Below are positions 1 through 5,429 of a DNA stretch of 5,429 bases, one piece after another. The notes under the pieces were generated by a model, which was given only the letters and a program-made list of their open reading frames with translations, was not told where the DNA came from and searched no databases. The stretch is from a bacterium (lineage in GTDB: Bacteria > UBP14 > UBA6098): positions 1 to 5,429 of the forward strand of contig DAOWNU010000163.1 in the NCBI GenBank assembly GCA_030642425.1. Reading direction: 5' to 3'. Both the position numbers and the translations under genes were made by a program. Positions within the stretch are counted from its first letter, which is position 1, and each line of letters begins with the position of its first letter.

Positions 1-363
1 ATAGACCGGAACATCCTGAAAATCCGCGTTCACAACGATATAGCCGGTATCGGAAATTGCCGAAAAAATAAAGGAAAGCGTATCGGTGACGCCTTCAGTC
101 ACATTGACAGCTATCGAGTCCGGTTCGGGTTCATAGCCCGTCATTGCTACTTTTATGATATAATCTCCCGGTTCGATTTCGATAGCGATGTCCGTTATTT
201 TGCCGGATTGAAGCACATCGTCGATAAAGATCGATGCCCCGGTCGGCTCGGACATCACGAATATCGTCCCGTTATCGGGATCGGGTTCGGCGCCGTTGTC
301 GCAACCGAAAAAGACGGCAACCCCAATTATTAAACTCACCAAAAAAATATTTCCTTTTGTCAT
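1..363 (-). CDS. PEGA-domain lipoprotein, 3' end outside window
   Basis: Only the first 121 residues are visible; the frame is still open at base 1. The N-terminus is a lipoprotein signal peptide: short Lys-containing start, hydrophobic stretch from about residue 6 to 19, and lipobox VFFG|C with the lipidated Cys at 21. An acidic Asp/Pro/Asn linker follows to about residue 31. Residues 32-100 read as a PEGA-type beta domain (SEPTGASIFID near the start, then EPGDYIIKV and GYEP), a fold common in bacterial envelope proteins. A second beta unit seems to begin at about 107 (TGYIVVNADF) and runs off the window. The ATG shares the sequence ATGA with the stop of the upstream Fe-S gene, and GAGGAG sits 11 bases upstream inside that gene, so translational coupling is likely. 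The residue after the lipid Cys is Asp, which in enterobacteria favours inner-membrane retention. Function is not determined; the unseen C-terminus could carry an enzymatic domain such as a redoxin, but that is a guess. Confidence 0.85.
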   Translation of the reverse strand, partial: MTKGNIFLVSLIIGVAVFFGCDNGAEPDPDNGTIFVMSEPTGASIFIDDVLQSGKITDIAIEIEPGDYIIKVAMTGYEPEPDSIAVNVTEGVTDTLSFIFSAISDTGYIVVNADFQDVPVY

Positions 364-1301
364 GTTGCCACCGGCTCCTCGATTTCCGTTTTCACGCTTG
401 AAAAAATGTTTGTCACGCTTATCGCGCCAAACTTGCAGGCGTCGATACACGCCCCGCATCTGTTGCAGTCCGGGCTGTTCGGGCTTTTATAAATATCATG
501 CTCGACCGGACAGCTATATGTGCAAAGGCGGCATTTAGTGCATTTGCTGCTATCGACACTAAATTGCAACAGGCTGACTTTGTTGAATAGCCCCAGAAAT
601 GCTCCCACGGGACAAAATCCACGGCAGAAAGGCCTTTTCATCATAAGGAAGGCCAAAAGGAAAATCCCGAGGAAGATCATTTTCGTAGTGAAAAGCCTCC
701 CCAGAAGCTCCTTTAGTTCGGGATGAAGCAAAACCTGCGGAATTCCACCCTGGAGCGCGCCCTGCGGGCAGAATTTGCAGTATGTTGTCAACCCCGGCTC
801 GAATAGTTCCTCCATCTTCCCCGTTTCGGGGTTTTCATAGACAATAACCTCGCCGGTCTCGTCGTCGATCATCGGGACGATAGTGAGCAGGGGGCCAATA
901 ATAACGAGGCCTATTAGGAAAATGTATCTGCCGTAGCTGATCCATTTTGGGAGCTTGATATGAGGCAGCTTGATCTTCCTGCCGAGTTTGAATTCGAGGT
1001 CTTGAAGGAATCCGAACGGGCATATCCATCCGCAGGTGGCCTTGCCGAGCATTATCCCGAAAGCCCCGATCATACCGAGGGCATAAAACGGGATAGCTTT
1101 GAGTGCGATAAAATGCTGGACGCTGCCGGCGGGGCAGGAAACACATGCCGAAGGGCAGGCATAGCAATTCAATATCGGGGCCACAAAGGCCTTCAATTTA
1201 CCTTGATATATCTGCGGATTCCCGCCCCAGGCCTTGAAATAGGCATTTGGAAGGATCGTTCCGAGTATCTGGGAGATGGTTCGTAGAAATGATCTTTTCA
1301 T
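360..1301 (-). CDS. polytopic membrane 4Fe-4S protein, NapH/CcoG-like
   Basis: This 313-residue protein looks like a membrane electron carrier of the NapH/NosR/CcoG-like 4Fe-4S group. The C-terminal third has two ferredoxin-type motifs: C254-C257-C260-C264 followed by Pro, and C279-C282-C285-C289, which should bind two [4Fe-4S] clusters. Two CxxxCP motifs typical of this group occur at C90-C94 (CGWICPFG) and C226-C230 (CRGFCPVG). Extra cysteines are at C46, C49, C53 and C56 and at C175-C178 (CKFCP). Hydrophobic segments lie near 62-86, 125-143 and 205-222. The Lys/Arg-rich stretch at about 104-119 and the positive-inside rule place residues 87-124 and the ferredoxin end in the cytoplasm, leaving C46-C56 and C175/C178 outside (inference). 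The ATG at 1301 starts a plausible MKRSFL N-terminus, but the nearest GGGAA is 15 bases away, so the ribosome site is weak. It lies 25 bases after the small CxxC gene and overlaps the PEGA gene. Substrate and partners are unknown; I do not assign napH or ccoG. Confidence 0.9.
   Translation of the reverse strand: MKRSFLRTISQILGTILPNAYFKAWGGNPQIYQGKLKAFVAPILNCYACPSACVSCPAGSVQHFIALKAIPFYALGMIGAFGIMLGKATCGWICPFGFLQDLEFKLGRKIKLPHIKLPKWISYGRYIFLIGLVIIGPLLTIVPMIDDETGEVIVYENPETGKMEELFEPGLTTYCKFCPQGALQGGIPQVLLHPELKELLGRLFTTKMIFLGIFLLAFLMMKRPFCRGFCPVGAFLGLFNKVSLLQFSVDSSKCTKCRLCTYSCPVEHDIYKSPNSPDCNRCGACIDACKFGAISVTNIFSSVKTEIEEPVAT
375..380 (-). promoter_or_regulatory. ribosome binding site for the PEGA lipoprotein
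   Basis: GAGGAG on the minus strand lies 11 bases before the ATG at 363, inside the last codons of the Fe-S gene. Spacing is a little long but usable. It supports the overlapping ATG as the true start. Confidence 0.5.
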
Positions 1302-1326
1302 ATCGATTCGGCGAAATTCCCGATAC

Positions 1327-1494
1327 TCAACCTATGCCTATACAGGACAGGCAGAGAATAGAGGCGTTGGTTAGGATTTCCTCGACATCGAGAAGCTCGA
1401 TCCCGTGGGCGATAAAAAGCGCGGCAAGCGCAACCAGAAAAAGAAATGCTCCCCTTCTCCAGAGCGGAAACGCTCGTTTCTTACTATCTTTCAC
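1327..1494 (-). CDS. small CxxC membrane protein, CD1871A-like
   Basis: A 55-residue open frame starts at GTG and ends at TGA in the gap between the HU gene and the Fe-S gene. The N-terminus is strongly basic (Lys2, Lys5, Lys6, Arg7, Arg13, Arg14). One hydrophobic segment covers about 16-31, followed by an acidic stretch with Glu33, Asp36, Glu38 and Glu39. The C-terminus is ILCLSCIGIG, with Cys48 and Cys51 forming a CxxC pair and the protein ending four residues later. This architecture (basic start, one TM helix, terminal CxxC followed by IGIG) matches what I recall of the small CD1871A family, named for a Clostridioides difficile protein and often found near 4Fe-4S membrane proteins. The positive-inside rule puts the CxxC on the outer face. 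An in-frame TAA at 1516-1518 limits the start; GTG 1494 is the only usual start codon after it that leaves the TM segment intact, and AAGG lies 9 bases upstream. Role unknown; a thiol redox partner of the next gene product is my inference. Confidence 0.8.
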   Translation of the reverse strand: MKDSKKRAFPLWRRGAFLFLVALAALFIAHGIELLDVEEILTNASILCLSCIGIG

Positions 1495-1503
1495 AACAAG
1501 ACG

Positions 1504-1507
1504 CCTT
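1504..1507 (-). promoter_or_regulatory. ribosome binding site deciding the GTG start of the CxxC peptide
   Basis: AAGG on the minus strand sits between the HU stop codon (1512-1514) and the GTG at 1494, with 9 bases of spacing. It is short, but it is the only purine-rich site in the 17-base gap and supports translation of the small gene from GTG. Confidence 0.5.
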
Positions 1508-1511
1508 GTAT

Positions 1512-1817
1512 TTATTTAGGCTGCGGAACCAGATTCTTGAAAGCTTTGCTCGGTTTGAAAACCGGCACCACTCGCTCTTCTATCGGCACAGGTTCGCCGG
1601 TGCGCGGGTTCCGCGCGATCCGCGGCTTGCGGGACTTCAGCTTGAAAGTGCCGAAGCGCCTAATCTCGATGTCATTTCCCTCGGTCATGACATCCTTGAT
1701 AGCCTGAAGAAAACTCTCGCAGATCGCGGTTGTTTCCGTTTTGGTGAAGCCGGTCATTTCCGCGACCCTTTCCACCAGATCGGCCTTGGTAATAACTTTT
1801 GAAACTTTTCCGGGCAT
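1512..1817 (-). CDS. HU/IHF-family DNA-binding protein
   Basis: At 101 residues this is a full-length member of the HU/IHF family, small dimeric proteins that bend DNA in the nucleoid. The helical N-terminal half begins with KADLVERVAEMTG at 11-23. The DNA-binding arm carries the family signature: RRFGTF at 53-58, then RNPRTGEPVPI at 69-79, where Pro71 corresponds to the residue that intercalates into the minor groove. The end matches the VVPVFKPSKAFKNLV pattern, with Ser-Lys where most members have Gly-Lys. The N-terminus is about nine residues longer than the usual HU start. The ATG at 1817 is preceded by GGAGG only 3 bases away, a strong but close ribosome site. The gene lies 45 bases after the lytic transglycosylase and 17 bases before the CxxC peptide, an unusual setting for a nucleoid gene. 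Whether it is HU-like or IHF-like cannot be told here. Confidence 0.95.
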   Translation of the reverse strand: MPGKVSKVITKADLVERVAEMTGFTKTETTAICESFLQAIKDVMTEGNDIEIRRFGTFKLKSRKPRIARNPRTGEPVPIEERVVPVFKPSKAFKNLVPQPK

Positions 1818-1820
1818 TTT

Positions 1821-1825
1821 CCTCC
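1821..1825 (-). promoter_or_regulatory. ribosome binding site for the HU-family gene
   Basis: GGAGG on the minus strand, 3 bases before the ATG at 1817. The match to the 16S rRNA tail is strong although the spacing is short. No other in-frame ATG precedes the conserved HU helix, so this start is preferred. Confidence 0.65.
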
Positions 1826-1862
1826 AATCCCTTCAATTTGAGTAACTTCTCAACAAAATATA

Positions 1863-4721
1863 CTACCTGTTATTCACATTCACAAGTAAAATATCGCCTA
1901 TATGCAAACGTTTTGGATTAATAGATTCGTTATCGCGCAAAATCGCGTCCGTCGTGGTTCCATATCTCTGTGCAATAGCCCACAAAGTCTCGCCTTTTTT
2001 GACTTCGTGCGTAACCGGCTGAGTCCCGTGGCTGTTAAAACCCTCTTTGGATCGCGTTGAGTATATACTCAGCACTTCCCCGATATTAATATTATCCGAG
2101 TCCTTGTCGTTCCAACTCACGATCTCATCGACCGAAACGCCGTGTTGGACGGCGATCCGGCTTAAAGTTTCACCGGATTCGACTTTATGCAATACAAGTT
2201 TGGGCTTTCCCGATAAGCTCGATGCCGGAAATTCCGATACGCCGCGGATCGTCAATTTTTCCCCGGCATCGATGTCGTTGTTTCTTTTACCGTTCCATGA
2301 TTTTATCTGGGATGTCGAAACGCCGTAATGCTGGGCGATACCGCTCAGGGTTTCGCCGGCGGTTACTTTATGAACGAACGCGCTGCCGGATTCTGCGCGA
2401 TTTGTCCGGATCGTGAGTTCCTCGCCGACCTTTATTCGGTCGCTGGATTTATTGTTCTCGAGTTTGATCGCGCCAACCGATGTGCCATAGCTCTCGGCGA
2501 TACCGCTCATCGTTTCTCCCGATTTCACCCTGTGCACGACAGTTCTTTCCGCCACGACATCTTCCGCGCCGGACCTGTCGGTGTAGATCGCGAGCCTGTC
2601 GCCAATCTGAAGCCGTGTATCTTTTTTATTGTTCCACCGCTGAATCGATTCCACCGTAACACCGTATGCCGGGGCGATCTTTCCGAGCGTATCGCCCTTT
2701 TTCACCGTGTATATTATCCTCGACCGCCCCTGAGTGTAGCCGCCCGAACGTCCGGGGGAGTCTGTAATTACTTCGATTTTCTGTCCGATCTGAAGAGTGG
2801 TCTTATTCCCGGAAAGGCCGTTCCATGAAACGAGATCGGAGACATGGACATTGTAGCGCCGGGCGATAGCCCAGAGTGATTCGCCCTTCTGGATAGTGTG
2901 TATTATTTTGCCCTTCGGCTCGCGCCTGGATTCGCTTGCGAGAACTATCAATTCCTGCCCCGGATAAATGGTCGCGGTCGAACTCAGATCATTCCAGTTC
3001 AAAAGCTCCTCCGTGCGCACACCGAATCGTGCCGCAATCGTGCTGGGCGTGTCTCCCGATTTCACTGTGTATTTCGTTTTCGTTTTTCCGACAGGAATTT
3101 TCAGGCGCGCCCCGGGTTTAATAACCGCCCCTCTTCCTAAACCGTTGGCCAGCAATAGGTCTTCGAGACCGACCCCGTTATTCTCCGCAATTTCGGAGAG
3201 CGTATCGTCTTTCCGAACGGTATATAATTTTCCCGCGGAATTGCTCCTCGTGTGAACAACATTTCCGCGAGCCGGAGTGGCGCTTTTCGCCGCGAGCGCT
3301 CTGGCGGCCTTGGAAGAAACCGGAATAACCAGTTCCTGCCCGATACTCAGCCTGTGCGCGCTTCTCAGCTTGTTCGACTCGACAAGAAGCCCCACGCTCG
3401 TGCCGTAATGGATCGCGATCTCGGAAAGCGTCTCGCCCTTTTTGACCTTGTGGTGCGCCCAGACCGTTTTTTCCACTTCGGGGATAGCGTCGTATCGTCC
3501 CGCAAAACCCTCCGCCTTGCCCGGCGGAACACGAACGGAATAAGCCGTAGCGTCGGGAGCTGTGCAATAACGGAGAATTTCGGGGTTTATCTTTTGAATA
3601 AAATCGAGTGTCGTGTCGGTGCATTGGGCGATAAGGTCGAGATTTGTAGGTTCATCGACCGTAATAATCTCAAACTCGTATGGCTCATGGGGAATAATAT
3701 GGAAACCGTAGGCCTCCGGGTTTTTCGCGATTATCAGGGCGGCCATGAAAAGCGGGACGTAATTCTCGGTTTCGGTCGGAAGATCGAGCTCCCAATAGTT
3801 GTCCGTTTTCTGTTTTTCGATAGACCTTTTCATACGGCCGTCGCCGCAATTATAGGCTGCGAGCGCCAGCTCCCAATCGCCGAATTTCTTATACAGGCTG
3901 GTAAAATATTCAGCGGCGGCAAGCGTAGCTTTTTCCGGATCGCGGCGCTCGTCGAACCACCAGTTCACCTCGAGATCGAAAATCCGCCCCGTGGATTTGA
4001 TAAACTGCCACATCCCGACAGCGTGTGCCCAGCTGCTCGCCCCCGGCGAAAAACCCGATTCGATAAGAGGAAGATAGGCCAGATCGAGCGGCAGCCCTTT
4101 CGAGGCAAAGATCTCTTCGATCATTGGCAGATACCGCCCGCTACGGGTCATCCAAACGGTGAACGGCTCGCGCGCCCTGGTTTGAAGAAAAACAATTTTT
4201 TCCTTGACCCTGTCGTTCCAGACCACGGGAAAATCGAATTCGCCCGCCAGCGCCATCGGAAGATCGCCCGCAAGCTCCGAAAGCCGGCGCTTCGTGTCCT
4301 CCGATAAGGCCCTGTCCTCGAGAGCGACCGAGAGCACAATAGGCGCGGCGGTGGCTTCGAGACTGTCGGTGTGGGCAAGCGCAAATCGATAATCGTAGGC
4401 GATCTCGCGCAGGAGCAGGTCGGTGCGGGCCGAGAGATCGACATCCTCGGAAACATCGACCTGCGCAATAAGCCTAAGCGCCTCGTCGAAATCCACGCGT
4501 GCGCTCTCCCAATCGCGTTTCATATTGTGCATAACCCCGGCGGCGTAGGCGGCCTCGGCGGTCTGAAGAAGATCGTATGCCGGACCGACTTCCCGCTCGA
4601 ATTCCGCCGGTGTCGTTGTCGAAACGCCGCTTTTCACAAGCTCTTTCGAACCGCAGCCGAAAACAAGAAGGCTCGTCAGGGCAATTGTAAGGAATAAAAT
4701 TGTTGGCCTGAAAAATCTCAT
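1863..4721 (-). CDS. MltD-like lytic transglycosylase lipoprotein with nine LysM repeats
   Basis: A 952-residue envelope protein that should cleave the glycan strands of peptidoglycan to 1,6-anhydroMurNAc ends. It starts with a lipoprotein signal and lipobox (LVFG|C23; next residue Gly, which permits outer-membrane sorting in enterobacteria). Residues about 50-170 are helical, with a TPR-like stretch near 65-85. The SLT/GH23 domain covers about 180-335: catalytic Glu221 in LIESGFSP, GMWQF at 236-240, DERRDP at 257-262, AAYNCG at 288-293 and ETENY at 317-321. A MltD-type linker follows (about 350-400). Nine LysM repeats, which bind glycan GlcNAc, start near 423, 499, 550, 607, 670, 729, 783, 844 and 904; most show a (K/S)G(D/E)(T/S)L motif, an IGxxL-like end, and several SWN or WN motifs. 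The frame is open to an ATG at 4829, but I place the start at ATG 4721: it gives a clean signal peptide, AGGGA lies 2 bases upstream, and a promoter lies within the would-be extension. E. coli MltD is about half this length with two LysM units, so the repeat array is expanded. Confidence 0.95.
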   Translation of the reverse strand: MRFFRPTILFLTIALTSLLVFGCGSKELVKSGVSTTTPAEFEREVGPAYDLLQTAEAAYAAGVMHNMKRDWESARVDFDEALRLIAQVDVSEDVDLSARTDLLLREIAYDYRFALAHTDSLEATAAPIVLSVALEDRALSEDTKRRLSELAGDLPMALAGEFDFPVVWNDRVKEKIVFLQTRAREPFTVWMTRSGRYLPMIEEIFASKGLPLDLAYLPLIESGFSPGASSWAHAVGMWQFIKSTGRIFDLEVNWWFDERRDPEKATLAAAEYFTSLYKKFGDWELALAAYNCGDGRMKRSIEKQKTDNYWELDLPTETENYVPLFMAALIIAKNPEAYGFHIIPHEPYEFEIITVDEPTNLDLIAQCTDTTLDFIQKINPEILRYCTAPDATAYSVRVPPGKAEGFAGRYDAIPEVEKTVWAHHKVKKGETLSEIAIHYGTSVGLLVESNKLRSAHRLSIGQELVIPVSSKAARALAAKSATPARGNVVHTRSNSAGKLYTVRKDDTLSEIAENNGVGLEDLLLANGLGRGAVIKPGARLKIPVGKTKTKYTVKSGDTPSTIAARFGVRTEELLNWNDLSSTATIYPGQELIVLASESRREPKGKIIHTIQKGESLWAIARRYNVHVSDLVSWNGLSGNKTTLQIGQKIEVITDSPGRSGGYTQGRSRIIYTVKKGDTLGKIAPAYGVTVESIQRWNNKKDTRLQIGDRLAIYTDRSGAEDVVAERTVVHRVKSGETMSGIAESYGTSVGAIKLENNKSSDRIKVGEELTIRTNRAESGSAFVHKVTAGETLSGIAQHYGVSTSQIKSWNGKRNNDIDAGEKLTIRGVSEFPASSLSGKPKLVLHKVESGETLSRIAVQHGVSVDEIVSWNDKDSDNINIGEVLSIYSTRSKEGFNSHGTQPVTHEVKKGETLWAIAQRYGTTTDAILRDNESINPKRLHIGDILLVNVNNR

Positions 4722-4761
4722 CGTCCCTATTACTATAAGTATAGTCACTTCCTTAAAATGA

Positions 4762-4790
4762 ATACTATAACTCAACTCGTTACATGTCAA
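4762..4790 (-). promoter_or_regulatory. sigma70-type promoter for the transglycosylase gene
   Basis: On the minus strand a perfect TTGACA -35 box (4785-4790) is followed by TATAGT at 4764-4769 (15-base spacer, 5 of 6 consensus positions) or TAGTAT at 4762-4767 (17-base spacer, 4 of 6). Transcription would begin near 4755, about 35 bases upstream of ATG 4721. Because it sits inside the longer possible reading frame, it supports the shorter protein. It may also drive the HU, CxxC, Fe-S and PEGA genes downstream. Confidence 0.6.
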
Positions 4791-4942
4791 TGACTTTTTA
4801 TGAAATCTGCAAAAAAGATTTTTTCGCATCTATTAAAGAAAGAGCGATAATCTACGTGTTTATAATAAGTTACGCCGATCACATAACCATTTACTATATT
4901 GAATAGTATTTTTTAGCCTTTAGATTAAGGAATTAAAAGAGC

Positions 4943-4974
4943 GCGTTTTTCCTGTTTTCCCAAAAAAAGAACGC
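4943..4974 (-). terminator. possible weak terminator of the right-hand gene
   Basis: On the minus strand GCGTT, a one-base bulge and TTT can pair with AAAAACGC about 15 bases further on, followed by a short T-rich run (CTCTTTTAATT). It lies just after the stop at 4985. The stem is AT-rich and bulged, so it would be a poor intrinsic terminator, but it fits the position expected between two transcription units. Confidence 0.3.
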
Positions 4975-4984
4975 AAAAACAACA

Positions 4985-5429
4985 CTAACCCTCAATTTCC
5001 TTCACCTTCTTCCTCTTTTTCGTCCAGATTTGCGATTTCGGGACGAAACCGAACTCGATAAGTGTGAAATCGTCGTAACCCCATATTGCGCATAGCCATC
5101 TGAAAATGCTGGACAACAGCTTATCGCCCTTTATACGCTCGTGTTTTCTGACCAGACTCGCGTGATACCGCTCGGATTTTTCTATATCGCGCGTTTTAAT
5201 AGCCTCTTCGAGTTCATCGATTTTTGCGGCCAGAATTGCGAACGGCGTTTCAGGGAGAGCCTGCGGTCTGCCGAGTGCGACATAACGCGCGTTGGCCTCG
5301 ACCATTTTTTTTGCGAGCGCGATTATTTTCCGCCGGTCTTTCGGGATGCGGCCCACCGCGCCGAAATCGGCGATAATTTCATGCTCGATAACACCGCCGG
5401 TCTCCTCGGCGGCGCAAATCGATTGAACC
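4985..5429 (-). CDS. unrecognised basic protein, 5' end outside window
   Basis: I do not recognise this protein. The frame is open from the window edge (codon at 5426-5428) to a TAG at 4985-4987, giving 147 visible residues. A GTG at 5356 could serve as a start, giving 123 residues, but no Shine-Dalgarno precedes it, and the 24 codons upstream stay open and read like normal protein (EHEIIADFGA), so the gene probably begins beyond the right edge. The visible part is rich in charged residues and mostly helical: a basic helix (KDRRKIIALAKKM), an acidic heptad-like stretch (AAKIDELEEAIKTRDIEKSE), then a more hydrophobic aromatic segment (SIFRWLCAIWGYDDFTLIEF) and a Lys-rich tail (KKRKKVKEIEG). 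There is no signal peptide in view and no clear TM helix. The promoter downstream suggests it is not co-transcribed with the transglycosylase. No function is proposed. Confidence 0.65.
   Translation of the reverse strand, partial: VQSICAAEETGGVIEHEIIADFGAVGRIPKDRRKIIALAKKMVEANARYVALGRPQALPETPFAILAAKIDELEEAIKTRDIEKSERYHASLVRKHERIKGDKLLSSIFRWLCAIWGYDDFTLIEFGFVPKSQIWTKKRKKVKEIEG

Larger units (their letters stand above)
4722..4984. other. AT-rich intergenic region
   Basis: This 263-base gap between the right-hand gene and the transglycosylase is clearly richer in A and T than the flanking genes. It holds the promoter at 4762-4790 and a weak hairpin at 4943-4974. The 36 codons from ATG 4829 to 4721 are formally open but read as non-coding: composition is AT-rich, no ribosome site precedes 4829, and the peptide would push the signal sequence inside the protein. 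I see no tRNA, riboswitch or mobile-element signature here. Confidence 0.6.

Noticed and set aside
835..1167. Minus-strand frame of 110 codons within the Fe-S gene
   Set aside because: Out of frame with the protein carrying the cysteine motifs; the Arg/Pro/Gln-rich translation is typical of a shifted frame.
1838..1853. Small inverted repeat TTGAG-loop-CTCAA between the transglycosylase and HU
   Set aside because: Only a 5-base stem with no following T-run, so it is unlikely to terminate transcription or to be an operator that can be argued from one copy.
2328..2828. Plus-strand open frame of 166 codons
   Set aside because: Antisense to LysM repeats, whose family motifs are unambiguous on the minus strand; no recognisable content of its own.
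3252..4307. Plus-strand open frame of 351 codons
   Set aside because: It lies antisense to the SLT and first LysM region of the transglycosylase. The translation is Arg/Phe-rich without domains, as expected for a shadow of a coding strand.
1863..4721. LysM units as DNA-level tandem repeats or a CRISPR-like array
   Set aside because: Similarity is at protein level only; nucleotide matches are short (the KKGETL codons) and spacing is irregular, so this is a domain array and not a nucleotide repeat.
4861..4866. TATAAT on the plus strand as a divergent promoter
   Set aside because: No acceptable -35 box at the right distance, and no plus-strand gene downstream; expected by chance in AT-rich DNA.
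4869..4889. Imperfect palindrome GTTACG...CATAAC containing TGTGA on the minus strand, as a CRP/FNR-type operator
   Set aside because: Only four outer bases pair well and the second half-site is missing; too weak to claim.

Overview
All credible genes in this 5.4 kb window lie on the minus strand, so the transcriptional order runs from high to low coordinates. The signs point to a diderm (Gram-negative type) bacterium. There are two lipoproteins with clear lipoboxes, one of them an MltD-like periplasmic murein lytic transglycosylase, and a promoter with a perfect TTGACA -35 box. Base composition is mixed, with AT-rich gaps. The membrane Fe-S protein, CXXC peptide and PEGA lipoprotein suggest an anaerobe, possibly from a poorly cultured lineage. 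The sequence alone does not fix the phylum.

Layout from right to left: (1) 4985-5429, the C-terminal part of an unrecognised basic protein whose reading frame stays open to the window edge. (2) 4722-4984, an AT-rich gap with a possible weak terminator and a strong-looking sigma70-type promoter. (3) 1863-4721, a 952-residue lipoprotein with a GH23 SLT domain and nine LysM repeats. (4) 1512-1817, an HU/IHF-family DNA-bending protein. (5) 1327-1494, a 55-residue GTG-started membrane peptide ending in a CxxC motif and a CIGIG tail. It resembles the CD1871A-type CXXC small proteins and is too short, and starts too unusually, to be found by a simple ATG scan. (6) 360-1301, a NapH/CcoG-like polytopic membrane protein with two C-terminal [4Fe-4S] ferredoxin motifs and several further cysteine pairs. 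(7) 1-363, a PEGA-domain lipoprotein, cut by the left edge, whose ATG overlaps the stop of the Fe-S gene (ATGA).

Genes 3 to 7 are closely spaced (45, 17 and 25 bases, then a 4-base overlap) with no convincing terminator between them, so they may form one transcript from the promoter near 4762-4790. The last three form a compact unit: a CxxC membrane peptide, a transmembrane Fe-S protein and an envelope lipoprotein. I infer that this unit moves electrons between a cytoplasmic ferredoxin-like module and extracytoplasmic cysteines. That unit is the most interesting part of the window. The missing C-terminus of the PEGA protein, just left of the window, would be the most informative thing to read next.
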